From assembly GCA_949318235.1 (NCBI GenBank), contig OX439137.1, positions 13,343,291 through 13,407,290 of the forward strand: a stretch of DNA of 64,000 bases. The letters are read 5' to 3'. Made by a program: the position numbers and the translations under genes. Under the pieces are notes generated by a model. The model was given only the letters and a program-made list of their open reading frames with translations, had not been told where the DNA came from and did no database searches. The DNA comes from Ecdyonurus torrentis (taxonomy: Eukaryota > Arthropoda > Insecta > Ephemeroptera > Heptageniidae). Positions 54,040-64,000 of the stretch are shown piece after piece; position 1 is the first letter of the stretch; each line of letters opens with the position of its first letter.

Positions 54040-55260
54040 ACCATCCTATCAGAGCATCAATAGCTTTCTTGTATATTTATTGATATACATGATCATACAG
54101 TATTATTAAATATAATTATGTAATTTTTATGTTCAGCATTACAGCTTTTAATAGGTTTTGCTATTCACAACTTTTAAGTGTCTGGTTCATTTACATAATA
54201 CTGTACAATATAATACTAATACTGTATTATATAGAATGGTAAAATAGTACTAAATAATTTACAAACTTACTTATACTTATATTTTTATAACTCAAATATA
54301 TTTAGAGTCCATGTTAAAAGGTTTTTTTTTTTTTTTTATCAGTATACCCTCTTTGAACAGGCCTTTGTGCTTTTAAATTAAGAAGACAAAAAAAAAAAGA
54401 CAAAAAAAATTGGGGGTTTTTATACTACATATTCTAAAAGAAAACAGTTTTCTGAATCTATAGATGTGTAGATTTCTAATTTTGGAGCTCAGCAAGTATT
54501 TTTTATAATTAATTTTTAAAATTAATTACTTAATGAACTCACAAATTAGAACTTTTCCTTTTTATCGATTGAGGACAATGCCCTCTTAGAATATATAAAA
54601 TATAATTACTCCCCCCCCCCCTCTTTTGTTGTTGTTGCATTCTTTTTAGTTGTGAGGTATTAAATATTCAATAGATAATATACTGATGTATACCTGACAT
54701 TTATGGTCATTTAAACGTTTAGTCAACAGCTGCTGTTGCACTGGCTCCTCCGTAAACATCCCTACTCTTAAATAGTGCATCGGGTGCACTCTAACCCAGC
54801 ATCCCTATATAACAGCACAACATACATGCATAATTATATGAATAAGAGTGACCATTTCTTAGCGATACTCTCTGACTACTTGTGCGGGGTGAGTTCAAAC
54901 AAGAAGGTGTGGAAGGAGCATAAGCAACAGAAGTTGCTGAACTGGAGTATAATTTAAGTTAATGACACACATATTTTTTTAGTGCTCAAAAATTCATACC
55001 GTAAAGAATTTAAGCTGCAATAGTCCTCTATATTACCCTGCTTAGCTGGACCTTTTTTTTTTTTTTTTTTATCCGATCACAGAAATAGATTATTTTGTAA
55101 TGTTTTGAAATTGAAGTACTTATATATATGACTCTTTAAAATGTGTAAAATCGGTATAAGATGAAAGTTTTTACAAATAAAATTAATTATTGCTTTTGTA
55201 TAAAAGTAAAATAACAAAAAAGGTATTTTGTATTTAATTTTTACCTTTAACTATAAGAGA
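54040..55260. other. AT-rich spacer
   Basis: T runs at 54321 and 55051, C run at 54610. No gene or bounded repeat recognised. Confidence 0.5.
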
Positions 55261-55462
55261 TGAGTAAGGAAAATAAACCACCGCGGTTAGGTATGATAAT
55301 TTGAAAGAAAAGGATAGAAGAAGCCAGCAATAAGGGCCTCACCATAGTGAAGAGAGTCCTATACAGTTCAGTGAAAATCTTGCTAGCACAGATATAAAAA
55401 AATCTAACATTTGAAATATTTTGTCAATCGGGCAATTAACTCCAAGAGAGATGGAGTAATAG

Positions 55463-55568
55463 TGTCGTTCGTAAACCCTGTTCTTTTGCACCAAAAAATG
55501 CGCATCCCATTTGAATAACCAGAGTTGATCGTCATTTTAGGAGCAGAGAACAGGGTTTACTAACAGCT
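55463..55568. mobile_element. Short MITE, GTTCGTAAACC ends, copy 4
   Basis: TCGTTCGTAAACCCTGTTCT opposes AGAACAGGGTTTACTAACAG; core TTGATCGTCATTTTAGGAGC as in copy 3. Nested in the family F element. Confidence 0.75.
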
Positions 55569-55726
55569 ATGGTGTGTATGCCTTCATCAGTCCTTACAGA
55601 CTCGGAGAGAAACTATATGAATGATCATCCATGCGATTTCATAGTTTCTCTCAGAGTCTGTAAGGAATGATGAAAGTATAACACAATCTATCTCTCTTGG
55701 AGTTTATTGACATAATATTGTTTCCG

Positions 55727-55730
<4 letters not shown>

Positions 55731-55803
<73 letters not shown>
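55731..55803. repeat. (TA)n microsatellite, about 73 bp
   Basis: Pure TA run directly abutting the element that begins CCCTGGTCAAAAATCGG. Confidence 0.95.
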
Positions 55804-55806
<3 letters not shown>

Positions 55807-56905
55807 CTGGTCAAAAATCGGGCCCGAATCGGGCCCGAAATTGCTTAAAATTCGGATCAAATTTCGGATCCGAATCTGCCCCGATTCTTGGCAGAAACTG
55901 CCCAGAAGCGGCCAAGAATCGGGGCAGAAGCGGGGCAGAAGCTGCCAAGAATCGGGGCCGATTCGGGAGCAAATCGGGGCAAATTCGGAAGCAAATCGGG
56001 GCACATTCGGAAGCAAATCGGATCAATTTCGGATGACTTTCGGGTTCATTTGCGGGCTTTCACTTTTGTTACATAATATTAATTTTTCATGCAAAACACT
56101 TCATATATTAAAAAAAAATCAATTCATCATGCTTTTTCTATCTAAATATAAAGCTAAACAAAAAAAATATTTAAAAAAAAATATATATATAAAATGATGA
56201 CAAAACTGAAGCAATTTTTTTTCCAGTCGAGTCCTTTGTATATGATTAAATGTTGACAGATCAATAAAGAAAACAATAATTATAATAAAAAGAGCACAAA
56301 TTATCAAATAATAAAGTATCGGGTATATTGTCTACGCAGATAGTTGCTATATTTTGTTAATAGAAAAGCTACAAGACGATCGAAAGTCAAAGCCCACGGT
56401 AATAAGCTTCATAAGCTTCCCCCAACGCGGTCATGCAGCATATATATTTAAAAATATTAGCTTATATAATTGAGTTACTGAATAAATAATTTATGTAAAA
56501 TATGACTTACCCATTTAAAAATAAAATTCACATTAGCTAACCTTTCAGTACTTGCTTAAAACACCTTTAATTTTAATTAATACTAGGAATTTAGCCGGTA
56601 CATGTCAACGCCATTTTTGTCACCAGCTGAACTGTTAATTTTCTATTCCCCTCTCCTTTTTACGATGCGCGCGCAATTTTCAATTTTGGCCCGATTTTGA
56701 CCCGCTTTTGGTCCGAAAGTGTGTTAAAAGCACTTTTACTTTCGGACGTATTTCGGAAGCAAATCGGAGCATGATCAAAAGCGGAATGAAATCGGGTCCG
56801 CCGTCCGAAAATTAATAATTCGGGCCCGAAATTGAAAATTCGGATCCGAATTTGTATTTTTCGGGCTGGCGGACTTAATTCGGCCCCGATTTTTGACCAG
56901 GGTAT
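55804..56905. mobile_element. 1.1-kb element, ACCCTGGTCAAAAATCGG ends, GC-rich subterminal repeats
   Basis: ACCCTGGTCAAAAATCGGGC and GCCCCGATTTTTGACCAGGGT are inverse ends, set in TATA on both sides (TA target). Subterminal zones (55820-56060, 56690-56890) are packed with TTCGGAAGCAAATCGGGGC-like repeats; the middle (56070-56640) is plain AT-rich. GC content jumps sharply against the surroundings. No transposase. Confidence 0.75.
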
Positions 56906-57363
56906 ATATATATATATATATATCTGTTCTTGTAAGATTTTCACCGTACTATATATATGGGACTCTTCACTTAGTTTAGGGTAATGCCCCATGCTGGTTT
57001 CTTCTATCCGTATCTTTCAATTTATATTTCCTTTAAGTAATACACATAATGACAATAATAACAAATAATAATAACAGAAAATATAGACCATTACATTGCC
57101 GTTAATTTTTTTTTTTTTTTTTAAAGTTGATTGATAATAAATAATTTGATTTGGTAAGTTGATTATATTCTATTATGTATATAGAATCTATATACTCGCT
57201 ATATATATTCTTAGATTAAAGTATCGTAAAGAATAAACAATTTGTTTTTATAATTTACTTTCTATAATTGAAATAGTGATAGCATCATTTTGAGCATCAT
57301 TGTATTTGGAATACTTACTTTTTCCCGCTTTTTTTATTTATTTATTTATTTTTTTCCCATGCT

Positions 57364-57562
57364 GCAGCCACACTGTTGCCGGATTTACAGTGGAGAGGAG
57401 ACGGAGAGGAGAGAGGAGAGGTGAGTGAGGTGAGTTCCGTGATCAGTCCGTGATCCGTCAAGTTTCAAGAAAGTGATCCGTGAGTTCGTGAGAGTGAGCC
57501 ACAGGCCACAGGCGCACAGGAACAAAGACAGCAGCAAAACCTGGGTTAATCAAAACAACAAG
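57364..57562 (+). promoter_or_regulatory. Probable promoter and non-coding first exon of gene H
   Basis: CACACTGTTGCCGG at 57370 is the GGCAAC element in reverse (CCGGCAACAGTGTG). A purine-rich, CpG-containing leader of about 190 bp follows, with a donor AACAAG/GTAGTT at 57563 (earlier candidate donors GAG/GTGAGT near 57419 and 57429). The gene H leader acceptor TTTCTTACAG ends at 58130. Confidence 0.45.
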
Positions 57563-58148
57563 GTAGTTTGAGTTATAAAAAGATGTAATACAAACATATA
57601 TTGGAACGTTTTATTGAAGTGTTAAGATCTTGTTCGAGTTTAAACTGCGTAATGAATGCGAAGTGTGGCACAAAGTTTGGTGTTCATATTTGTTTCTTGA
57701 CATTTCATACTTAAGCGGCCTATAGCTACAAGAAGAAGAGGAAAGAGAATATAGCAAGATTGATTGCTGTATGCAACTTGGTTTTATATTATAAACAAAA
57801 ATGTCAGGTTGTTTAGATAATTAAAGATCTCTTCGATGGTTGTATACACATACATATGTATGTGTAGTGGAGTATAGATACCGGTATATGTATGTACATT
57901 GTGCTGTTTATAAAACGCTGGCGCCTGCGGCTGGTGTGCCTTTGGTTTGAGATTTTTTCAGCTCCTCTAAAAATTTGAAGATAAATACATTCATATATGT
58001 ATGTATACATTACATAAAAACCGGTACACATCATGTTAATTTATCATACATAAACTATGCATATATATGTACCGGTACCTATGTAATATGAAATAGCATT
58101 AAGAGATACTCATTCTTATATTTCTTACAGAGTAAATAGTTTGTAACC

Positions 58149-59615
58149 ATGAATCAACAATTTGGTATTTTAACGACTAATCAACCTGCTGAAGCAAATG
58201 TAAACCTCAATGAATTATGCCGTTTATGTAGTTCAAACACTCAAGAACAATCCAGATTATGCATATTTGATAGTTCTGGCATGTGTATAAACCTTAAATA
58301 TAAAATAGCAACTTGCTTGAATATAAAAACGAATGAAGCTGATATTTTACCAAAAGTTGTATGTTTTCAATGTGCTCATAGCTTAGAAAAATTCTATGAA
58401 TTTAAAGTCAATTGTGAAAAGGCAAGTCAAGTGCTTGTAAATTTATTTCATGCAAAAGAGCAACGTATAAATCAACAAAATATTGTAGAAGCACAGAACA
58501 ATCTTAAATCAAAAATAATTGTAACTTCCGCAGAGTGTACTGTACCTTCTGAAAGAGATTTGCAAATAAAAATTGAAGAGTCAGAAGTTACTGATCCATT
58601 ATTACAAGATGAACAGCCAAATACTTCTAAAGTTATAAACAGTCGAGGATCTTTGTTTAATTGTCGTGCAGTAACAGCAAGTGCTACTAAAAAGAGAACT
58701 CATTTACTTAGTAGGAGTGACTTATTTAAAGAATCAGAGAAACCTAAGAAAATTCAAAATAAACAAACATTTTTAGAAGTGAAGTGTGATTTTTGTTTAA
58801 AAACTTTCTCAGGGAGAACAGGAATTCTTAAACATATATCAAAAATGCATATAGATACTGACAAACACTATATAAAATGTAATTATTGTAATAAAATACT
58901 TAAAAACGAACATACTCTTAGTATGCATATCAAAACAATACATACAAAACAATTTCGTTTTATCTGTGATATCTGTGGTAGTGGATTTCATAACACAATT
59001 AGTTTAGAAAACCATATTCGTGGAATGCATACTAATGAACGACCTTTTAAATGTCAGTCTTGTGATTTTAACTGTGCTAGTAAATATGCACTTAAATATC
59101 ATGTTAAAAATAAGCACGATGATAATCCTAGGGTTAAATGTGATTATTGTGATAGAACATTTGCTAACAAACAATTGTTAAAAAATCATAGAATTAAGCA
59201 TGAAATTCCTATAGAAGAACGAAAAAAAAATCATAAATGTTCCATTTGTGGTAAAGGATTTCCAGAGAAACCTAAATTAAAACATCATATTAAGACTATT
59301 CATGCTGGCGAGAGACCATTTGAGTGTGACCAGTGTGATAAATGTTATTACATTAAAAAATCTTTAGAGATACATAAATTAACTCATACAGGTGAACGAG
59401 AGCATGTATGTGAAACATGTGGAAGTGCATTTGCATTGATACGTACTTTAAAAGATCACCAAGCTAGTGTACATGAAGGCTTAAAAATGTATAAATGCAA
59501 TGATTGTGATAAATCATACACACAAAATAAAAATCTTAGTATCCATCTGAAAAAAACTGGACACACTAGAATTAAAAAAGCTAACTATATTGAAGCAATA
59601 TTGCCAAAAAAATAA
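58149..59615 (+). CDS. ZAD gene H: ZAD domain + 9 C2H2 zinc fingers, 488 aa
   Basis: ATG follows a leader acceptor by 18 bases. N-terminus is longer than in A-G, so the ZAD pairs are C24-R-L-C27 and C72-F-Q-C75, still 44 residues apart. Linker carries IKIEESE (a SUMO-type site) and KKRTH. Nine fingers at about 211-474; the fourth (FKCQSCDFNCASKYALKYH) has an extra Cys in place of the usual aromatic residue. Long linker IPIEERKKNHKC is of the A-C type, while the ending (KKTGHTRIKK) is of the D-G type, so H is intermediate. Probable nuclear regulator. Confidence 0.93.
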   Translation: MNQQFGILTTNQPAEANVNLNELCRLCSSNTQEQSRLCIFDSSGMCINLKYKIATCLNIKTNEADILPKVVCFQCAHSLEKFYEFKVNCEKASQVLVNLFHAKEQRINQQNIVEAQNNLKSKIIVTSAECTVPSERDLQIKIEESEVTDPLLQDEQPNTSKVINSRGSLFNCRAVTASATKKRTHLLSRSDLFKESEKPKKIQNKQTFLEVKCDFCLKTFSGRTGILKHISKMHIDTDKHYIKCNYCNKILKNEHTLSMHIKTIHTKQFRFICDICGSGFHNTISLENHIRGMHTNERPFKCQSCDFNCASKYALKYHVKNKHDDNPRVKCDYCDRTFANKQLLKNHRIKHEIPIEERKKNHKCSICGKGFPEKPKLKHHIKTIHAGERPFECDQCDKCYYIKKSLEIHKLTHTGEREHVCETCGSAFALIRTLKDHQASVHEGLKMYKCNDCDKSYTQNKNLSIHLKKTGHTRIKKANYIEAILPKK

Positions 59616-60270
59616 ATAAGTTATATCAATTATAGAATGTTTGCTGTACTGTACTAAATGATGAGATTCAATGTATCTATTTGTAAATATTCTAACATAT
59701 CTTTGATGTCACTAATCAATGCGAAATGCGTTTTTTACTATTTTTATTAAGTTATATCAATCATTTTAAATAATAAATTATTGCAGCAAAATCCTGTTTA
59801 TTATTATTATTTTCTTAAATATATACTAGCTATTACAACAAACACTGTTTTTATTGAATTTTTTTGTTGCTTATTGCACTGTCAGAGCAACTCCTTCTTT
59901 AGTATAAGTATTTTTATCTGCATTGTTACATTCATGTGATTTTATAAGTTCCTTTTCTCCCTCAAGTTTTCAAATAAATGGTGTCAAAATTTGTCTTTAG
60001 AACAGTTTGACCCAAGAAATCTTACAAGTTGTGCTATCTAATAATCAAACAAACATAATATTATAATCTCTTGCTTCTGTGAATCTGTGAACCCCTAAAT
60101 TAGTACATGAACACTTCTTTGAAAGCAATGTCTTCAGCAGCCATCAATGTGCACCGCAGGGTCTCTAGAGGTTATGACATCACTTGAGTAGGTAACAACA
60201 ATGTTAATATCCAAGAACATAACTATTTTTGTGACATCACTTCCACCTTGTTATTTCACATTTCTTTCTT
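59616..60270. other. Spacer after gene H
   Basis: Nothing recognised apart from AATAAATTATTG-type polyadenylation candidates near 59771. Confidence 0.5.
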
Positions 60271-60275
60271 CTTCT

Positions 60276-60278
<3 letters not shown>

Positions 60279-60320
<42 letters not shown>
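60279..60320. repeat. Poly-T tract, about 42 bp
   Basis: Preceded by TTCTTCTTC, like the tract at 22379. Confidence 0.95.
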
Positions 60321-60321
<1 letters not shown>

Positions 60322-60562
60322 CCCCTCTTTCATCCCCTAACTTTATGAAAACCATGTTTAAAAAAGGAGTAGTATCTGGCTGATATCTCACTATCTCACA
60401 AACTTTATAGAGATGAAGTTATAAAAATGAAAAAAAGATAGTAACCATGGTTAAAAAAAATGTATGGTAATTGTACTAGTTAACGGCAGATGTATTTTTT
60501 TAAATACCTTCCACTAATTGTAGGGCTTTGAAATTTTAACACAAAAATAAATTCTTAAGCAA

Positions 60563-60726
60563 TTGACTAGTAAAGGAACAACTGTTTTGAGGCCGACTAT
60601 AAGCGATTTCAGTCACATCCGCTTCCGTTTCTCTTTACTACGCATGCACAGTAAAGAGAAACGGAAGCGGATGTGAGCAAAATTGGTTATAGTCGGCTTC
60701 AACACAGTTGTTCCTTTATCAGTCAA
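60563..60726. mobile_element. TA-target MITE, TTGACTAATAAAGG family, copy 4
   Basis: TTGACTAGTAAAGGAACAAC opposes GTTGTTCCTTTATCAGTCAA; TCCGCTTCCGTTTCTCTTTA and its inverse form the central hairpin. Confidence 0.8.
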
Positions 60727-60977
60727 TAATTTCTTTGTAAAAATTTCAAAACTCTTAAATGAGTGGAACATAGTATAAAAAAGCAGCAAACACTTGCCCG
60801 ATAATTGCGGCAAGCATGCCGATAACTATTACAATTACCATACAAGAATATAAAAATATGAATATGGTTTGCATGATGATTGATGCATTTTTAGTACATG
60901 GCTCTGCTGGTGTTACTTTGTGGTATATATAGATGTGGTGAGGGTGGGGGAAGTTTGGTAGGATATGATGAGCAAGG

Positions 60978-60979
<2 letters not shown>

Positions 60980-61066
<87 letters not shown>
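60980..61066. repeat. (TA)n microsatellite, about 87 bp
   Basis: Pure TA run; a second of about 66 bp is at 61127-61192, separated by ACTGGGACTGGGATTGGTG text. Confidence 0.95.
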
Positions 61067-61070
<4 letters not shown>

Positions 61071-61122
61071 GTTTTGACTGGGACTGGGATTGGTGTATAG
61101 CACGATAGCACAATATGGCAAG

Positions 61123-61196
<74 letters not shown>

Positions 61197-61250
61197 ATAT
61201 ATAAATTGTTACTGTCATTTCATTATTATAATTTTTTATTGTTTTTACAG

Positions 61251-61397
61251 GTGTTATCTTCCATACCTACACTCTTCCCTGGCCCATTTGCACGTCTTAT
61301 TGGAAAGTTGACAACGTACTTGAATGGACATCATGTTGAAACATTCAACAAATTATGCTTGTACTCTGGGTCTAACACTGAAAATAATTACACACGA
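61251..61397 (+). CDS. Internal coding exon (49 codons) of an unidentified gene
   Basis: Acceptor GTTTTTACAG ends at 61250 and donor CGA/GTAAGT starts at 61398. The 147-bp interval is open in phase 0-0 and reads like a conserved protein (VLSSIPTLFPGPFARLIGKL, then FNKLCLYSG), with balanced codon use unlike the surrounding AT-rich DNA. I do not recognise the family. No second exon is evident in the window; the rest may lie to the right beyond 64000, or to the left in small exons I missed. The gene is on the + strand like all others. Confidence 0.65.
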
Positions 61398-61634
61398 GTA
61401 AGTATATTTAATCTGCAATGATGAATCTTAGTTGAACTACATTCAAGAGTTAAGTTCAGTCTAAGTATCAGAATCAAAGGGATGGTGATGTATCAGAGTA
61501 TTATGTATGTGCTATGATCTGGTCCTAAAACACATTTAATGGTAGACATTAAAAAATCAAATAAAGTTTGCTTTATTATTATTTACTCAAGTAAATTTAT
61601 AGATCTACAATTGCAATAGTAAAAAGGACTTATA

Positions 61635-61762
61635 TATTCACCTCTAGAAAAAAAAAATTAAGAACGATAGCTGCTGCGGTCACTGCATTTTCTTATAAAG
61701 ATTGCATAGTCTGATTGCTGGTAGCCAAAATAAATCATTGTCAAACTTGTCCAGAGCTGTAA
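61635..61762. mobile_element. TACAGCTCTGG-family MITE, decayed copy
   Basis: CACCTCTAGAAAAAAAAAAT at the left and TTGTCCAGAGCTGTA at the right; GTTTTCTTATAAAGATTGCA inside, as in the family. Confidence 0.65.
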
Positions 61763-61943
61763 TGTGGTCATACAAATTTTGGTGTAATTTGAGATTAGAA
61801 ATATTTTCTCCAAAACTATGCCACTTCTATAAACAAATTTTATTGAAATTTTAAAAGTGACGTCTTGATTAAAAATATTCTTAGATTAACGCTGCTGATT
61901 AACAGAGAGATTAACGCTGCAGTCAGATTTATTCCGGATCAGT

Positions 61944-62059
61944 GTACACCTCTAGACAAAATTCCCCAAACAGGGCAGGGGAGGTTGCTGTGTTTTCTTA
62001 TGGTGTTGCTGCGTGTTGCCTATACAAATCACCCAGTAACTTTTTTTCCAGAGGTGTAC
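61944..62059. mobile_element. TACAGCTCTGG-family MITE, GTACACCTCT subtype
   Basis: GTACACCTCTAGACAAAATT opposes TTTTTTTCCAGAGGTGTAC; GTTTTCTTATGGTGTTGC and TTGCCTATACAAATC are family interior phrases. Confidence 0.72.
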
Positions 62060-62324
62060 CTATTATTGCTCACATTACAAAAATATAAATAAAAGTAAAA
62101 AACTTGGTCTGCCAAATGTGGTGCACTGCCATATAGCTGACACCTAAATGGGTGGTTCTCCAAATTTTGCCATATATTTCAAAAATGGAACTGATTTTAA
62201 ACATTTTAGTGCTCTAGGATTTTAGTTTTGTTACTGTTCTTGTTCATATTATGTATTATATCAATATTCCATTTAATGAAAGAAAAGAAGAAAAAAATTG
62301 CAGTTAGGATCAATAATAATAATC

Positions 62325-62515
62325 AGCTAGGGCCTTCCGGCAGTAGAAGTTCTATGGAAAGGTCGAGGTCTTACATGGCAAAGAGTTTTAATTATGAACA
62401 TTTTTATAACTTACTCACATGAGACCTTGACCTCTCTATAGAACTTCTACTGTGGTAAAGCCTTTACCATGGATATATACTCTTGCTGCTAATTTTATCC
62501 TTTTCTTTATTGTTA
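62325..62515. repeat. Inverted repeat, CAGTAGAAGTTCTATGGA type
   Basis: CAGTAGAAGTTCTATGGAAA with GGTCGAGGTCTTACATG opposes CATGAGACCTTGACC and TCTATAGAACTTCTACTG. The same unit occurs at 33095-33140 and, in single inverted form, at 25210-25250. The right edge ATCCTTTTCTTTATTG matches family F ends. Confidence 0.6.
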
Positions 62516-62654
62516 TATCAATATTCATTAAATAAATGCACATAATGAGTTGATATGGTTTAAAATACTTGTCATGAATCTTAATTTTTCTGTGCTTTAA
62601 AACATAATCTCACTTTCACTATTGTTAATAAGTTAATTAAATTAATGGTTAATG

Positions 62655-62770
62655 ATTAGCAGGGTTGGACTGGCACTAGAGGGGCCTCATCCAAAAAAGG
62701 GGTGTAATACAAATTCTGGGGGCAACAAAAGGGGGCGTAACACCCTGTTTAGCGCCTTCCAAACAGAAGC
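62655..62770. repeat. Fragment of a G-rich transposon end
   Basis: CAGGGTTGGACTGGCACTAG followed by GGGGCC and GGGGGCGTAAC-type text looks like one hAT-type end; the partner was not found. Confidence 0.3.
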
Positions 62771-62895
62771 GGCCATGTCTGCTGCTGCGGGTTTACTCTT
62801 ATTGCAAACCCGAACCTGATGCTTAGAACAGTAATTTACAAGGTATTTAGAATCATTAAACTGGAATAAAGAGTGTTCCTAAATTAAGTAAATCT

Positions 62896-63018
62896 AACCC
62901 CCGTAAGCTGCGACACTAACTAACTAGTTAAACCGTAGTTAAGTTGTTATATTGATTGTTGCAACAATTAAAAAAAGATAACTAAGGTTTAACTAGAGGT
63001 TGCAGCTTACAGCCCTTT
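62896..63018. mobile_element. Short inverted-repeat element, GTAAGCTGC ends
   Basis: GTAAGCTGCGACACTAAC and TAGTTAAACC oppose GGTTTAACTAGAGGTTGCAGCTTAC-type sequence; about 120 bp. Confidence 0.55.
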
Positions 63019-63147
63019 GTCATTATTTATGTTCCGATTGCTTTGTTGTATTTCAGTAAAACAACAACAATAGATGGGCCTCCCTATATCTGGCTATGCC
63101 CCAAAACTAGTACAGTACGCCAAGCTTGTAATAAGCTTTATGTTGCT

Positions 63148-63203
63148 CTTTCTCACATTTACTGTGCAGTAATACACATTACTGTACAGTAAATGTGTGA
63201 AAA
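63148..63203. other. Hairpin, TTTACTGTGCAGTAAT type
   Basis: CTCACATTTACTGTGCAGTAAT faces ATTACTGTACAGTAAATGTGTG-type sequence with an 8-base gap; one mismatch in the stem. Confidence 0.5.
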
Positions 63204-63304
63204 AACATCAAATAGTAACATATTTTAGAAATTTTCTATTTTACTATCTTAATTATTATAATATAGCGATAAATATATATATAGGAAAAAACCATCGCGG
63301 TTGG

Positions 63305-63745
63305 TATTAATTACGTTTAAAAAAATAATTAGAAAATAGTTGGTAGAGATTAGAGCACGTTGAATTGAAAATTAATAAAACGCGAAAATTCTCTAATTTA
63401 AATAGTAAATTGGGACTAGGGATGCAAATTATTCTAGCTTGCGCTATATAAAAATAGACGTTAAAAGGGATGAGGGGTATAGTGTCAATGTAAAATACGA
63501 TATACCTAACATCTCACGTTCTCACATTACATCAAAGGCACAACATTATAAAACAGCATCAGACTTACTCTTACTCTTAAACCGGTCTAATATACCTGAT
63601 AGCGCAAGCTAGAATAATTTACATCCCTAGTCCCAATTTACTATTTAAATTAGAGAATTTTCGCGTTTTATTAATTTTCAATTCAACGTGCTCTAAAATC
63701 TACCAGCTATTTTCTAATTATTTTTTTAAACGTAATTAATTATTA
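63305..63745. mobile_element. Palindromic element, arms about 170 bp
   Basis: ATTACGTTTAAAAAAATAAT opposes ATTATTTTTTTAAACGTAAT; TAGAGCACGTTGAATTGAAA opposes TTTCAATTCAACGTGCTCTA; AGTAAATTGGGACTAGGGAT opposes ATCCCTAGTCCCAATTTACT. Preceded by GGAAAAAACCATCGCGGTTG, the phrase found at family F ends (33273, 55268). A decayed relative lies at 2430-3090. Confidence 0.75.
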
Positions 63746-63910
63746 TAATATACATATAAGCAAAGCAATTTTAAATCGTGAAAGCATAATTATTAATACA
63801 TTATTTTAAATTTTTATCATTTCACTCGATATACAGCTGTACTCTACACACAGTATATTATACAGTAGTCCATCTCCTATAGCGGGAATGTCAGATCGAA
63901 TGCGCGCCAT

Positions 63911-64000
63911 AATTCCGACTGGGTGAAGTTGTCAGAACTACACGTAACATTACTTCAAATTACGGCTTCTAGTTCTGTCACCTTCACCCAGTCGGAATTA
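63911..64000. mobile_element. Inverted repeat running to the window edge
   Basis: TAATTCCGACTGGGTGAAG and CTTCACCCAGTCGGAATTA are exact inverse copies 52 bp apart; the element may be complete or may continue past the window. Confidence 0.7.

Larger units (their letters stand above)
55268..57030. mobile_element. Family F element with both ends, filled by nested elements
   Basis: Left end: CCACCGCGGTTAGG, GAAAGAAAAGGATAGAAGAA, GCCAGCAATAAGGGCC. Right end 56925-57030 is the inverse: TGCCCCATGCTGGTTTCTTC, TATCCGTATCTTTCAATTT; ACAGTTCAGTGAAAATCTTG (55368) opposes AAGATTTTCACCGTAC. Inside lie the MITE at 55463, an inverted segment at 55580-55700, a (TA)n run and the 1.1-kb element at 55803. Confidence 0.6.

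Noticed and set aside
55697..56197. 166-codon frame through the TA repeat and the GC-rich element
   Set aside because: A YIYIYI run from (TA)n plus subterminal repeats; not protein-like.

Overview
This is nuclear DNA from an arthropod, most probably an insect. It is AT-rich. The spliced gene at the left end has GT-AG introns, seven adjacent genes encode ZAD zinc-finger proteins (a transcription-factor class greatly expanded in insects), and the space between genes is packed with MITEs, SINEs and microsatellites. I cannot name the species. Every gene I can support lies on the + strand.

Layout. (1) Positions 1-7025 hold the last eleven exons of the Highwire/MYCBP2/RPM-1 ubiquitin ligase, including the RING and the catalytic C-terminal tandem-cysteine domain, ending at a clear stop. 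(2) Positions 8750-20903 hold three divergent ZAD-C2H2 genes (A-C). (3) Positions 24535-51900 hold four closely related ZAD-C2H2 genes (D-G) and a fragmentary ZAD pseudogene. Gene D appears to have a 5' leader intron of about 6.3 kb that contains a 2,989-bp palindromic transposon. (4) Positions 57360-59615 hold a more divergent ZAD gene (H). (5) Position 61251 starts one isolated, convincing internal coding exon of a gene I do not recognise; the rest, to 64000, is repeats.

Each ZAD protein has the same plan: an N-terminal zinc-binding ZAD (CRxC, 44 residues, CxxC), a charged lysine-rich linker, then 9-11 C2H2 fingers. All share one long non-TGEKP inter-finger linker in the same place. Coding regions are uninterrupted; introns, where inferred, lie in the 5' leader. 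Six of the seven genes have a GGCAAC-type element (TTGGCAACGTTG, TTGGCAACACTG and similar) upstream at the probable transcription start, which looks like a shared core-promoter element. Genes D-G show recent tandem duplication, a gene-conversion tract, an in-frame finger deletion and a dead copy, so the cluster is evolving actively.

The repeats are informative. Many have exact target-site duplications readable from the sequence (TTAA, TTA, TA, TTAT, 8-bp and 9-bp), and several are nested inside one another. The most striking are the 3-kb palindrome inserted in a MITE (27780-30768), a head-to-head palindromic mariner derivative (34827-36218), a stack of elements at 55268-57030, and 5S-rRNA-derived SINE-like elements.
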